A DNA stretch of 64,000 bases, taken from contig NZ_CP015405.2 in NCBI RefSeq assembly GCF_001689125.2, positions 401,001-465,000 on the forward strand, read 5' to 3'. This DNA comes from Blautia pseudococcoides (GTDB taxonomy: Bacteria > Bacillota > Clostridia > Lachnospirales > Lachnospiraceae). Shown here piece after piece: positions 28,569 to 37,118 of this stretch. A model generated the notes under the pieces. The model saw only the letters and a list, made by a program, of their open reading frames with translations, was not told where the DNA came from and did no database searches. The translations under genes and the position numbers were made by a program. Every line of letters begins with the position of its first letter. Positions within the stretch are counted from its first letter, which is position 1.

Positions 28569-30924
28569 GTCCCCACATTTCCATCCGGAGATGGAACTTA
28601 TTTTCGTCATCCAAGGGAATATGACTGCGGAAATCGGGGATAAGCGGTATCATTTGAAAAAAGAAGATTTGATCCTGATGAATTCCGGGGTTACCCACAG
28701 CCTGGAGGCATCTCAGGATACCATCTTCTGCTGTGTCAGATATTCTTATGAGATCCTGTCAGAGGTCATGGAAAATGAAAACTACATCTTTATATGCAAC
28801 AGTGTGAATGACACAGAGCGCAATTATGAAGCGCTTAGAAAGATATGCAGAGAACTGATGTATCAGTATGTAAAACAGACGCACAGCACCCAATGCCTCC
28901 TAAAGAGTCTGCTGTATAAACTTCTGGATTGCCTCATTGAGAACTACCGGCTGGACAGTAATATGGAAAATATGAGCAATGCGGACAATGATGTAAGGCT
29001 GCAGCAGATCTTTCAGTATGTGAGCAGAAATTTCCGGTACAGCCTGAGTCTGTCTGAACTGGCAGAGCGTATGTTTGTATCCACTGCCACACTGTCGCGT
29101 TTTTTTAAGAAGCAGACAGGTATCTATTTCGCAGATTATGTGAAAAACGTCCGTGTAAGGTATGCCATGCAGGAACTGCTGTATTCAGACAGCAATATTA
29201 CCAAGATAGCTGTGGAATGCGGTTTCTCCAACCCCTCTGTGTTCAACAAAGCATTTCGTGATATTTACGGGCTATCCCCCTCGGATTACAGACGTCAGAA
29301 AAAAGCACAGGCACAGGAAAAAGAAGACCGGGACAGGAAGCTGCGGGAAGAACTGCTCCGGGAATTGAAAGAAAAACAGATAGTAGAAAAAAAGTTTTCC
29401 CCGGCAGGCAGGATTTCTGTGGCTGCGGATGCGGAGCAGGGGGTTCCTTACAGAAAGAATTGGAACAGAGTTTTGAACATTGGCTCTGTATATAACCTGA
29501 CACTGGCGAACCTGCAGTATCATACACTGTATCTGATGGAACAGCTTGGATACCGGTATGTGAGAGTCTGGAATGTATTTTCCAGGAAACTGATGATAAG
29601 CGACGGAAAAAGGTCCGGCAGTTATAATTATGATAAGCTGGATGTAGTTCTGGACTTCCTGGTATCCCACCATGCCCTGCCGTTTTTGGATTTGGGAAGA
29701 AGACCGGACACGGCCATCAAATCAGAAGGACAGTCCATTTTCTATGAGGAGGAATACATTGATTTCCGGTCCAGGGAAATATGGGAAGCCCAGTTGAAAG
29801 ATTTTATTCACCATATCGTGAAACGTTATGGCAAGGAGGAAGTCAGCCAGTGGATCTTTGAACTTTCCAGGGACAGTAACCATGAGCGGAACAGCCCTTA
29901 CTACCAGGGGGAGGGATATGATTATTTCCAGGTTTTCCGGTATGCACATGGAGTGATAAAGACTGTTGTAAGGGATGCCCAGGTTGGCGGGCCTATGGGG
30001 ATCATTGAAAAAGACCAGGTGTTTTTGAAAAGATTTCTGACGCTCTGTGTGGAAAATGACTGTGTGCCGGATTTTGTGTCCTTTCTCCTGTTTCCCTATG
30101 AGACGAAGGAGACGGGCGGGACTATTGTATATAAACGGGCAGTGAGAGAGAACTTTGAAACAGAGCAGATAGAGATGATGCGGGGGATTTTGGACAGTCT
30201 GGATATTTCAAAATGCAGGCTTTATATCACAGAATGGAATAATTCCATCTCAAACAGAAATTATCTCAATGACAGCTGCTTCCGGGCTGCCTATATTGCG
30301 CGAAAGCTGTCAGAGATAGGGGATTCGGTGGATCTTATCAGTATTTGGATGGGTTCTGACTGGGTGAGCAGCTATTACGATACCGTAGGGATCGCAAACG
30401 GCGGCAGCGGGATCCTCACAAAGGATAGTATCCGTAAACCCGCATATTTTGCCCTTCAGTTTATGAATGAACTGGGGGATACGCTTCTTTCTAAGGGGAG
30501 CCATTATATTATCACCAGAAAAGGAAAACAAAGCTTCTATATGATCTGTTTTAATTTTAAATGGTATAGCAGCAACTATTTTCTGCGGGACGAAAATATT
30601 CAAAACCCGGAAGTTCTGGCAGATATATTTGAAGATGACCAGACCGTAAAGCTGGAGATCGAGCTGGAAGATATGCCTGTCAATGAGAAATTTATCATCA
30701 AAAGGCGGACAGTCAACCGGGAGAAGGGCAGTATTCTCAGCCAATGGAAGAGATTCCAGTATGAAAATGACCTGGACGGCAGTGATGTAAAGTATTTACG
30801 GGAAACCTGCATTCCGGGCTTGAGTATGGAGAAAAGAGAAACGGTAAAAGGCAGACTGAAGTTTAATGTGACTTTACAGGAACATGAAATTTCCATGATC
30901 CATATCTATCAGGATTTAGCATAA
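28519..30924 (+). CDS. AraC-family regulator fused to a GH39-like domain
   Basis: About 801 residues. Residues 1-85 form a cupin sensor (HFHPEMELIFVIQG), followed by a helical linker and an AraC double HTH at about 165-265 (LSELAERMFVSTATLSRFFKKQ and GFSNPSVFNKAFRDIYGLSPSDYRR). A charged coiled-coil linker (about 270-295) leads to a GH39/xylosidase-like barrel (about 310-750), with FELSRDSNHERN and YITEWNNS in the positions of the acid/base and nucleophile segments. ATG 28519 is preferred, with GAGGAA upstream. The barrel probably senses a glycoside. It precedes the glycoside operon at 31192 and likely controls it. Confidence 0.78.
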   Translation: MSTNTDRNLKIVKGIHESPHFHPEMELIFVIQGNMTAEIGDKRYHLKKEDLILMNSGVTHSLEASQDTIFCCVRYSYEILSEVMENENYIFICNSVNDTERNYEALRKICRELMYQYVKQTHSTQCLLKSLLYKLLDCLIENYRLDSNMENMSNADNDVRLQQIFQYVSRNFRYSLSLSELAERMFVSTATLSRFFKKQTGIYFADYVKNVRVRYAMQELLYSDSNITKIAVECGFSNPSVFNKAFRDIYGLSPSDYRRQKKAQAQEKEDRDRKLREELLRELKEKQIVEKKFSPAGRISVAADAEQGVPYRKNWNRVLNIGSVYNLTLANLQYHTLYLMEQLGYRYVRVWNVFSRKLMISDGKRSGSYNYDKLDVVLDFLVSHHALPFLDLGRRPDTAIKSEGQSIFYEEEYIDFRSREIWEAQLKDFIHHIVKRYGKEEVSQWIFELSRDSNHERNSPYYQGEGYDYFQVFRYAHGVIKTVVRDAQVGGPMGIIEKDQVFLKRFLTLCVENDCVPDFVSFLLFPYETKETGGTIVYKRAVRENFETEQIEMMRGILDSLDISKCRLYITEWNNSISNRNYLNDSCFRAAYIARKLSEIGDSVDLISIWMGSDWVSSYYDTVGIANGGSGILTKDSIRKPAYFALQFMNELGDTLLSKGSHYIITRKGKQSFYMICFNFKWYSSNYFLRDENIQNPEVLADIFEDDQTVKLEIELEDMPVNEKFIIKRRTVNREKGSILSQWKRFQYENDLDGSDVKYLRETCIPGLSMEKRETVKGRLKFNVTLQEHEISMIHIYQDLA

Positions 30925-30950
30925 GGAGGAACACGCTCTAAGACAGGATA

Positions 30951-30984
30951 AGCCAGTCCATAAATTTTATGGGCTGGCTTTTTT
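30951..30984 (+). terminator. Rho-independent terminator after the AraC-GH39 gene
   Basis: AGCCAGTCCATAAA pairs with TTTATGGGCTGGCT (14 pairs, one G-T) and is followed by TTTTT. It separates the regulator from the glycoside operon. Confidence 0.85.
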
Positions 30985-31011
30985 GAGGGATTTTAGCGCA
31001 ATATTTATAGT
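30983..31011 (+). promoter_or_regulatory. Promoter of the glycoside-deglycosylation operon
   Basis: TTGAGG at 30983-30988, 17-base spacer, TATAGT at 31006-31011. The -35 overlaps the T-run of the previous terminator. The predicted leader is about 175 bases, long enough for regulator binding or RNA control, but no known riboswitch was recognised in it. Confidence 0.55.
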
Positions 31012-31191
31012 ACAATTGTTGCATTGAAGAAAAAAGAGAACGGGAAGACGCAATAAACGACCGATTATACGAAAACAGAGAAAGGTACGGATGCCAAAAA
31101 ACCTGTATAGTTAAACCATGAAATACAGAGATATCTCTTGGGGCCGGGCAGACCGGGTTAAGCAGGCTCATTACTGAAAAGGAGAAAAACG

Positions 31192-32574
31192 ATGGAATAT
31201 AAGAAAAGAGCATCTAAGGCGGCAGTCATTTGCTACGGATTTGGGGATTTGGCATCGCAGTTTGTCTGGACTTTTGTGGGTTCCTACCTGACCGTGTTTT
31301 ATACGGATGTGGTAGGTCTGGCACCGGTTGTTGTTTCCGTGATCATGATGGGGGCACGTATCTGGGATGCGGTGAATGATCCCATGATGGGGGCTATAGC
31401 TGAGAGGACACGCTCAAAATTCGGGCGCTTCAGGCCGTACATAGCGTTTGGCTGCCCCATTCTGGCAATTATGGGAGTGCTGACGTTTACCAATCCCTTT
31501 GGAGGAAGTACCAAAGCGGGAATTATCTGGGCGGCAGTCACTTATATAGTGGCAGGAATGATATACACGCTGACGAACATCCCGTATGGGGCCTTGGCAG
31601 GCGTCATGACGGAGGATGCAGATCAGAGAAACCAGATCAATACATCAAGAAATATCGGTATGAATCTTGGCATGGTGATCGTCAATGCCTGTTCCGCCAC
31701 CCTGCTGCTGAAATTTTCAGGCGCCGGTGCGGAGGTGGCAGACGGACATGGATATATGATGACAGCAGTGATCTACGGATGTATATCCATTCCTCTGTTT
31801 TTGATGGTATTTTTCACTGCAAAAGAGAATGTTCAGCCGGTTTCAGGCGTACAGAAATTTTCCTTTAAAGATACCATCAACAACCTGATCAAAAACAAGT
31901 ATCTGATGATCGTCACCCTTATTATGACCCTGCAGATGACAGCATTTATGGGGAGGATCGCAGTGACAGCGTACTATGTGATCTACTGTCTGGGGTCTTT
32001 TACCATGATAGCACTGATCATGACCATTCCATCCATCGGCGGCATTATAGGCTCCCTGTTTGTGCCGGCAGCAGCCAAGAAATTCGGCAAGAGGAATGTG
32101 CTGATGGGCTCCATGATGGTGCAGGGGATTGGTCTTCTGGTCATCTATTTTGCACCCTTTGACAACATGAAAATGGTACTTGCCGGATGCTGGATCTTCG
32201 GTCTGTTCAACGTTGGTTTTCCCATGACACTTTCCATGGTGGCTGACTCTGTGGACTATATGGAACTGAAAACAGGCATCCGCACAGACGGGACTGCCTA
32301 TGCTACATACGGACTGGCAACAAAAATAGGAAATGCCATCGGCGGTGCGGTGGGAGTCCTTCTCTTGGGATTCTTCGGTTACGTTGCCAATGCACAGCAG
32401 ACCACCCAGGCCATGAGAGGAATCAATATCGTAGTCAATCTGATTCCGGCTATTATCTTTTTCCTTGCAGCGGCAGCATGTCTGCTTTGGAAAATGAGTG
32501 ACAAAGACGCGGACCATATCCGTGGACAATTAAGAGAAAAAGCAAAACAGGAGGAAATAAATCATGAAAAATAA
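31192..32574 (+). CDS. GPH-family glycoside:cation symporter (MelB type)
   Basis: A 460-residue, twelve-span major facilitator of the glycoside-pentoside-hexuronide group. The MelB-type loop 2-3 motif is visible as DAVNDPMMGAIAERTRSKFGRFRPYI at about residues 59-84. Another signature is PYGALAGVMTEDADQRNQIN near 132-150. It should import an intact glycoside with H+ or Na+. It heads the operon; the following oxidoreductase gene overlaps it by 11 bases. Confidence 0.9.
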   Translation: MEYKKRASKAAVICYGFGDLASQFVWTFVGSYLTVFYTDVVGLAPVVVSVIMMGARIWDAVNDPMMGAIAERTRSKFGRFRPYIAFGCPILAIMGVLTFTNPFGGSTKAGIIWAAVTYIVAGMIYTLTNIPYGALAGVMTEDADQRNQINTSRNIGMNLGMVIVNACSATLLLKFSGAGAEVADGHGYMMTAVIYGCISIPLFLMVFFTAKENVQPVSGVQKFSFKDTINNLIKNKYLMIVTLIMTLQMTAFMGRIAVTAYYVIYCLGSFTMIALIMTIPSIGGIIGSLFVPAAAKKFGKRNVLMGSMMVQGIGLLVIYFAPFDNMKMVLAGCWIFGLFNVGFPMTLSMVADSVDYMELKTGIRTDGTAYATYGLATKIGNAIGGAVGVLLLGFFGYVANAQQTTQAMRGINIVVNLIPAIIFFLAAAACLLWKMSDKDADHIRGQLREKAKQEEINHEK

Positions 32575-33679
32575 CAAATTACAGGTAGCAGTGATCGGAT
32601 GCGGGGGGATTGCAAACCAGAAGCATTTTCCGGCTCTTACTTCCCAGGCAGACAAATGTGAGATCGCGGCATTCTGCGATATTCAGGCGGAAAGAGCTGA
32701 GAAAGCAGCAAAGAAATATGGGGCAGAAGGTGCAAGAGTATACACAGATTATATGGAATTATTAAAAGACCCGGAAATCGACGTGGTGCATGTGTGCACG
32801 CCTAATGTAGCACATTGCCCCATTACGGCAGCCGCGTTTGAGGCGGGAAAACATGTATTATGCGAAAAGCCTATGGCAGCTACAACCGAGGATGCACAGA
32901 AGATGATGGATGCCTGGAGAAAATCCGGAAAGAAGTTTACCATTGGATACCAGAACCGTTTCCGCACAGATGCCCAGGCTTTGAAACGGGCCTGTGACGA
33001 GGGGAAGCTGGGAGAGATTTACTTTGCAAAGGCCCATGCAGTCAGAAGAAGAGCGGTTCCCACCTGGGGTGTATTTCCTGATAAGGCAAAGCAAGGCGGC
33101 GGTCCCCTGATCGACATCGGAACCCATGCGCTTGACATTACGCTTTGGTGTATGGATAACTACAAACCGGCCACGGTGACAGGCTCCGTATTTGAAAAAT
33201 TAGGCCATCTGCCGGAGGCAGCAGAGGGCAATATGTTCGGTCCCTGGGACCCGGAAACCTTCCAGGTGGAAGATTCCGCGTTTGGATATGTGAAGATGGA
33301 AAACGGTGCAACTATTTTTCTGGAATCTGCCTGGGCGCTGAATGTGAAAGACTCCAGGGAAGCTGCCACAACCCTGTGCGGGACAAAAGCAGGTGCGGAG
33401 ATGGTTGGGGGGATGAGCCAGGAGGGATATGACCTGGTATTCAATGAGACCACAGGCGGTCTGCTCACGGAGGAACATATATCCGATACAGGCGCTATCG
33501 CATTTTTTGAGGGGAACGGCGGTGGTTCCCCTGAGGTGAAAGAGTGTAAACAGTGGTTGGAGGCAATCCTGGAGGACAAAGAGCCGCTGGTGAAACCGGA
33601 ACAGGCATTTGTTGTGACACAGATTTTGGATACCATTTATAAATCCGCAAAAGCCGGAAAAGAGATCAAACTGGATTAA
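32564..33679 (+). CDS. Gfo/Idh/MocA oxidoreductase, candidate glycoside 3-dehydrogenase (DgpA-like)
   Basis: A 371-residue NAD(P)-dependent enzyme. The Rossmann motif GCGGIA is at residues 12-17, EKP at 101-103, and the active-site DxxxH at D184/H188 (LIDIGTHALD). AGGAGG lies upstream of ATG 32564 and the gene overlaps the transporter stop. In known C-glycoside pathways an enzyme of this family oxidises the C3 hydroxyl of the sugar (and can reduce released 3-oxo-glucose), preparing the aglycone bond for elimination. The paired isomerase and small-subunit genes that follow support that role here; substrate remains inferred. Confidence 0.83.
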   Translation: MKNNKLQVAVIGCGGIANQKHFPALTSQADKCEIAAFCDIQAERAEKAAKKYGAEGARVYTDYMELLKDPEIDVVHVCTPNVAHCPITAAAFEAGKHVLCEKPMAATTEDAQKMMDAWRKSGKKFTIGYQNRFRTDAQALKRACDEGKLGEIYFAKAHAVRRRAVPTWGVFPDKAKQGGGPLIDIGTHALDITLWCMDNYKPATVTGSVFEKLGHLPEAAEGNMFGPWDPETFQVEDSAFGYVKMENGATIFLESAWALNVKDSREAATTLCGTKAGAEMVGGMSQEGYDLVFNETTGGLLTEEHISDTGAIAFFEGNGGGSPEVKECKQWLEAILEDKEPLVKPEQAFVVTQILDTIYKSAKAGKEIKLD

Positions 33680-33691
33680 GGAGAGAGGAAT

Positions 33692-34711
33692 ATGTCAGAG
33701 ATTAAGACTTGTGTAAGCCTCTACAGCTTACAGGACGAGTATTTGAATAAACGCATGAGCCTTAGGGATATCATGTATTTTGTTAAGGAGAAAGGGGCCG
33801 AGGGGATAGAGATCCTCCCGGACCAGATGCTGGAAAATGCACCGGATATTGCAGATGAGACTGTATCGGAATGGCATGCACTCCTGGCCGAAACCGGTCT
33901 GAAACCTGTGATCGCAGATGTATTTCTGAACACCAATCTGTACAAAAACAGAAGCCTGACCCAGAGGGAATGTGTGGAGCTTCTGGTAAAAGAGATCAAA
34001 CAGGCAGACAGGCTGGGGATCCGCTTGATCCGTCTGGTGTCCATGGTCCCTTACTGGGTGCTGGAGCCTCTGCTCCCCTTCTGTGAACAGTACGACGTGT
34101 CGGTGGCTTTGGAAGTACATGCAGGCATGGCTTTTGATATCCCTGAGACAAAGGCATTTATTGATGAGATGCGGCGGTTGGACAGCAAATATATAGGTCT
34201 TGTCATTGATACGGGCATTTTCTGCCGCCGGTTCCCCCGGGTGGTAAGGGAATATGAGACGGTAAACGGTACAAGCCCTGCGGTGTTTGATTACATAGAC
34301 ACCTTGTTTGAAAAGGGAACGGACCTGCACCGTGTTTTAAGAGAGAACAATTTTGTCTATCCGAAAGAGCTGGAGGATGCCATCAAATCAGAGCACGATA
34401 GAATGTTTGTGCCTCTGTGTGACGGATATGAGAATTATGACTTTGATGTACTGGACGAATATATGCCTTATATCAAACATTTCCACTTCAAACTGTTCGA
34501 GATGACAGAGGAGGGGCCGGAGTATTCCATGGATTATAAAGGGCTTTTAACCTACCTCCATGACCATGGTTACAAGGGGTATGTGGCATCGGAATATGAA
34601 GGGAACCGCTTTACACTTCCCGGCAGACCAATGGTGGAAAAAGAACAGGTGGCAGCCCAGATTGCATTCATAAAACAGTGTTTAAAAGAGATAGAGGGAA
34701 AGGAGGAGTAA
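33692..34711 (+). CDS. Sugar isomerase/epimerase-type TIM barrel, candidate C-deglycosidase alpha subunit
   Basis: A 339-residue xylose-isomerase-like barrel. Candidate metal ligands are E141 (ALEVHAG), D173 (LVIDTG), H263/H265 (KHFHFK) and E301/E303 (ASEYEGN), with H143 as a possible catalytic base. The gene ends one base before the DUF6379-type gene, so the two proteins are probably made together. This alpha/beta pairing is the hallmark of CarB/CarC, DfgA/DfgB and DgpB/DgpC, metal-dependent enzymes that cleave the C-C or C-O bond of 3-oxo-glycosides. A plain sugar-phosphate isomerase role is less likely given that partner. Confidence 0.78.
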   Translation: MSEIKTCVSLYSLQDEYLNKRMSLRDIMYFVKEKGAEGIEILPDQMLENAPDIADETVSEWHALLAETGLKPVIADVFLNTNLYKNRSLTQRECVELLVKEIKQADRLGIRLIRLVSMVPYWVLEPLLPFCEQYDVSVALEVHAGMAFDIPETKAFIDEMRRLDSKYIGLVIDTGIFCRRFPRVVREYETVNGTSPAVFDYIDTLFEKGTDLHRVLRENNFVYPKELEDAIKSEHDRMFVPLCDGYENYDFDVLDEYMPYIKHFHFKLFEMTEEGPEYSMDYKGLLTYLHDHGYKGYVASEYEGNRFTLPGRPMVEKEQVAAQIAFIKQCLKEIEGKEE

Positions 34712-34712
34712 T

Positions 34713-35105
34713 ATGTTTGACAATAATGTTTTTGTGGAAAATACATGTGTGAACCTGGAAGAGAGCGGGCAGATCACAGGATATGAGCTGCAGACAAATA
34801 TCACCTATTACAGAGGAATCCCCATGTCCATGATAGAATACATCCGGATCTCGGAGGATGGAGAGGAAGTCCCAAAGGAAAATATCTGCATCTCTGTGGA
34901 CAAAAAAGACTGGTTTACTTTACAGGAGGCAGAGACGGTCACATCCTATAAATGGGAGTACGGAGAGCCTCTGTATATTCGGGTCATGAAGGCGGGCGGC
35001 CTTACAAAAGGCGTCCATAAAGTGAAACTGACAGTTGCGACCAGAACTGCCTACATCCCGGTTCCCCTGGAAGGCATCCGGGAACGGGAAGTGATTATTT
35101 TATAG
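34713..35105 (+). CDS. DUF6379-type small protein, candidate C-deglycosidase beta subunit
   Basis: A 130-residue, mostly beta-strand protein without signal peptide or membrane span. Its start (MFDNNVFVENTCVNL), the central YYRGIPMSMIEYI and the final YIPVPLEGIREREVIIL match my recollection of the small subunit of C-glycoside deglycosidases. In those complexes the beta subunit packs against the barrel and helps shape the active site. It follows the barrel gene by one base and precedes the flavodoxin-like gene by six. This gene is the most specific pointer to deglycosylation in the operon. Confidence 0.75.
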   Translation: MFDNNVFVENTCVNLEESGQITGYELQTNITYYRGIPMSMIEYIRISEDGEEVPKENICISVDKKDWFTLQEAETVTSYKWEYGEPLYIRVMKAGGLTKGVHKVKLTVATRTAYIPVPLEGIREREVIIL

Positions 35106-35111
35106 AATGGG

Positions 35112-36080
35112 ATGGAGAAAATGAGAAAGAAAAATGTACTGGGCCTGTCCTTTGGAAGAAGGATGGCGAACACGGATATTATGGTGAAAACAGCACTGAT
35201 GGAATGCGAAAAGGCAGGCTGCGAAGTGAGATTTATCCGCGTGGACGAATTGGATATCAAGCCGTGCACAGGCTGTATCTCCTGTGTTGTGGGAATGACC
35301 ACAGGGCGGGGAAAGGGGGGCTGTCCCATAAAGGATGATTTTTACATTCTGGACGAGGCCCTTATGGAGTGTGATGCGGTCATAGCAGGCTCCCCTGCGT
35401 ATGTACTGAGTCCTACGGGCAGATTTAAAACTGTATGTGACAGAATCGGTCCTTCTCATGATATCACATTCAGAAAAGCTGCGTTTAAGGAAGGCATAGA
35501 TGCCGGAAAAGAGATAGAGAGGCTTCCGGATGAGAGAAGCTTTAAAAAGAGAGTGGGCGCACTGGTTTCCGTGGGAGGCGCCATGACAAAGAACTGGCTC
35601 GCCTTCATGCTTCCCACTATGTATGAATTCACCATGTCCATGGGGATTGATGTGGTCGACATGCATGAATATCACGGCGCTATGGCCTGCGAGCATGTCA
35701 TTGGAAATGAAACGCAGATGGAACGGATGAGAAAGATGGGACAGAATATTGCCGCCGCTCTTGCCGCCGAGACGGAGGAAGAGCGCACTGCATGGCGGGG
35801 AGAGGAGGAGGGCATCTGCCCGGTCTGTCACTGTAACATGCTGACAGTGTCAAAAGACGGCACTGCTGTAGAATGCCCGGTCTGCGGGATTTCCGGTACG
35901 CCTGCATGGGTGAACGGCAGGATAAACGTGGATTTCAGCCAGGAAGAACAGAACCGTTCCAGGCTTCGGTGGAACGGGAAACTGGAACATTCCACAGAGA
36001 TCAAGACAAGAGCAGTGGGGCCGGGACAGATACAGAATCTGAAAGAACTGCTGGAACCGTACAAAGGGTATGGGGAATGA
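35112..36080 (+). CDS. Flavodoxin-like NAD(P)H-dependent FMN reductase with C-terminal zinc ribbon
   Basis: A 322-residue protein. The N-terminal half is a flavodoxin fold of the iron-sulfur flavoprotein/WrbA-like type, with LGLSFGRRMANTDIM as the FMN phosphate loop and the cysteine motif CTGCISC near residues 55-61, plus GSPAYVLSPTGRFK. The C-terminal part has two CxxC pairs (CPVC and CPVC, near 237 and 256) that look like a zinc ribbon. It may supply or remove electrons for the aglycone or the 3-oxo sugar; this is not established. The start at 35112 lacks a clear ribosome site, so coupling to the gene before it is likely. Confidence 0.75.
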   Translation: MEKMRKKNVLGLSFGRRMANTDIMVKTALMECEKAGCEVRFIRVDELDIKPCTGCISCVVGMTTGRGKGGCPIKDDFYILDEALMECDAVIAGSPAYVLSPTGRFKTVCDRIGPSHDITFRKAAFKEGIDAGKEIERLPDERSFKKRVGALVSVGGAMTKNWLAFMLPTMYEFTMSMGIDVVDMHEYHGAMACEHVIGNETQMERMRKMGQNIAAALAAETEEERTAWRGEEEGICPVCHCNMLTVSKDGTAVECPVCGISGTPAWVNGRINVDFSQEEQNRSRLRWNGKLEHSTEIKTRAVGPGQIQNLKELLEPYKGYGE

Positions 36081-36110
36081 TATTCCCGGAATCAGAGAGG
36101 AGAAAATGGT

Positions 36111-37025
36111 ATGAAATTAGGCTTTATCACAGCAATCTGTGATGGAATGACATTTGAGGAAGTGGTGGATTTTGCGGCTTCTCAAAACCTGGAATGCCTG
36201 GAAGTGGCATGCTGGCCCCGGGGAAAAGCGCAGAGAAGATATGCCGGTGTAAGTCATATTGATGTGGCGGCAATGAATGAGGAAAAAGCAGCATACCTTA
36301 CTGCTTACTGTGAGAAAAAGGGGGTGGAGATCTCCTCCCTTGCCTACTATCCCAACACACTGGACCCGGATCCTGAGAAACGGGCTTCCTATATTGAGCA
36401 TCTGTATAAGCTCATAGATGCATCTGCCATGCTGGGTGTGAATATGGTCACAACTTTTGTGGGCAGGGACCCGAAAAAAACAGTATCGGAGAATCTGGAA
36501 ACAGTAAAAGAGGTGTGGCCGCCTATTGTAAAATATGCGGAGGAGAAGGGCGTAAAAATTGCAATTGAGAACTGCCCTATGCTTTTCACGGAGGATGAAT
36601 GGCCGGGGGGACAGAATTTGATGACAAGCCCTGCAAACTGGAGAAAAGTGTTTGAGATCCTGGACAGTCCGCACTTTGGGATCAATTATGACCCCTCCCA
36701 TTTTGTGTGGCAGCAGATGGATTATATCAAGCCAATCTATGAGTTCAGGGATAAGATCTTCCATGTGCACTACAAGGATATCAAGGTATATGAGGATAAG
36801 CTGGCAGATGTGGGAACCATGGCTGCGCCCTTAGAATATATGTCTCCGAAACTTCCGGGGCTGGGAGATGTGGACTGGGGAAACTATGTATCAGCCCTGA
36901 CAGACATCGGATATGATGGATACACCTGCATTGAGGTGGAAGATAAGGCATTTGAAAAAGACCTTGAGGATGCGAAAAAAGCGGTGATCCTCAGCGCCAG
37001 GTATTTAAGGAACTTTGTGATCTGA
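36111..37025 (+). CDS. Second sugar isomerase/epimerase-type TIM barrel
   Basis: A 304-residue xylose-isomerase-like barrel (IolE/IolI superfamily). Candidate metal ligands are E153 (AIENCP), D194 (NYDPSH, with H197), H218/H220 (FHVHYKD) and E275 (CIEVED). It differs from the barrel at 33692 and has no small-subunit gene of its own. It may isomerise or cleave the 3-oxo sugar released by the first enzyme set, or act on a second glycoside. GAGAGGAG lies upstream of the ATG. Confidence 0.82.
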   Translation: MKLGFITAICDGMTFEEVVDFAASQNLECLEVACWPRGKAQRRYAGVSHIDVAAMNEEKAAYLTAYCEKKGVEISSLAYYPNTLDPDPEKRASYIEHLYKLIDASAMLGVNMVTTFVGRDPKKTVSENLETVKEVWPPIVKYAEEKGVKIAIENCPMLFTEDEWPGGQNLMTSPANWRKVFEILDSPHFGINYDPSHFVWQQMDYIKPIYEFRDKIFHVHYKDIKVYEDKLADVGTMAAPLEYMSPKLPGLGDVDWGNYVSALTDIGYDGYTCIEVEDKAFEKDLEDAKKAVILSARYLRNFVI

Positions 37026-37118
37026 CCAAAAGGCAGTGCGGCAAACGAGGTACGTGTCTTTGGTTATGAAAGGCAGTAAAGCGGACAGAGATGCCCGTAT
37101 GATAAAGGGGATTTTAGG

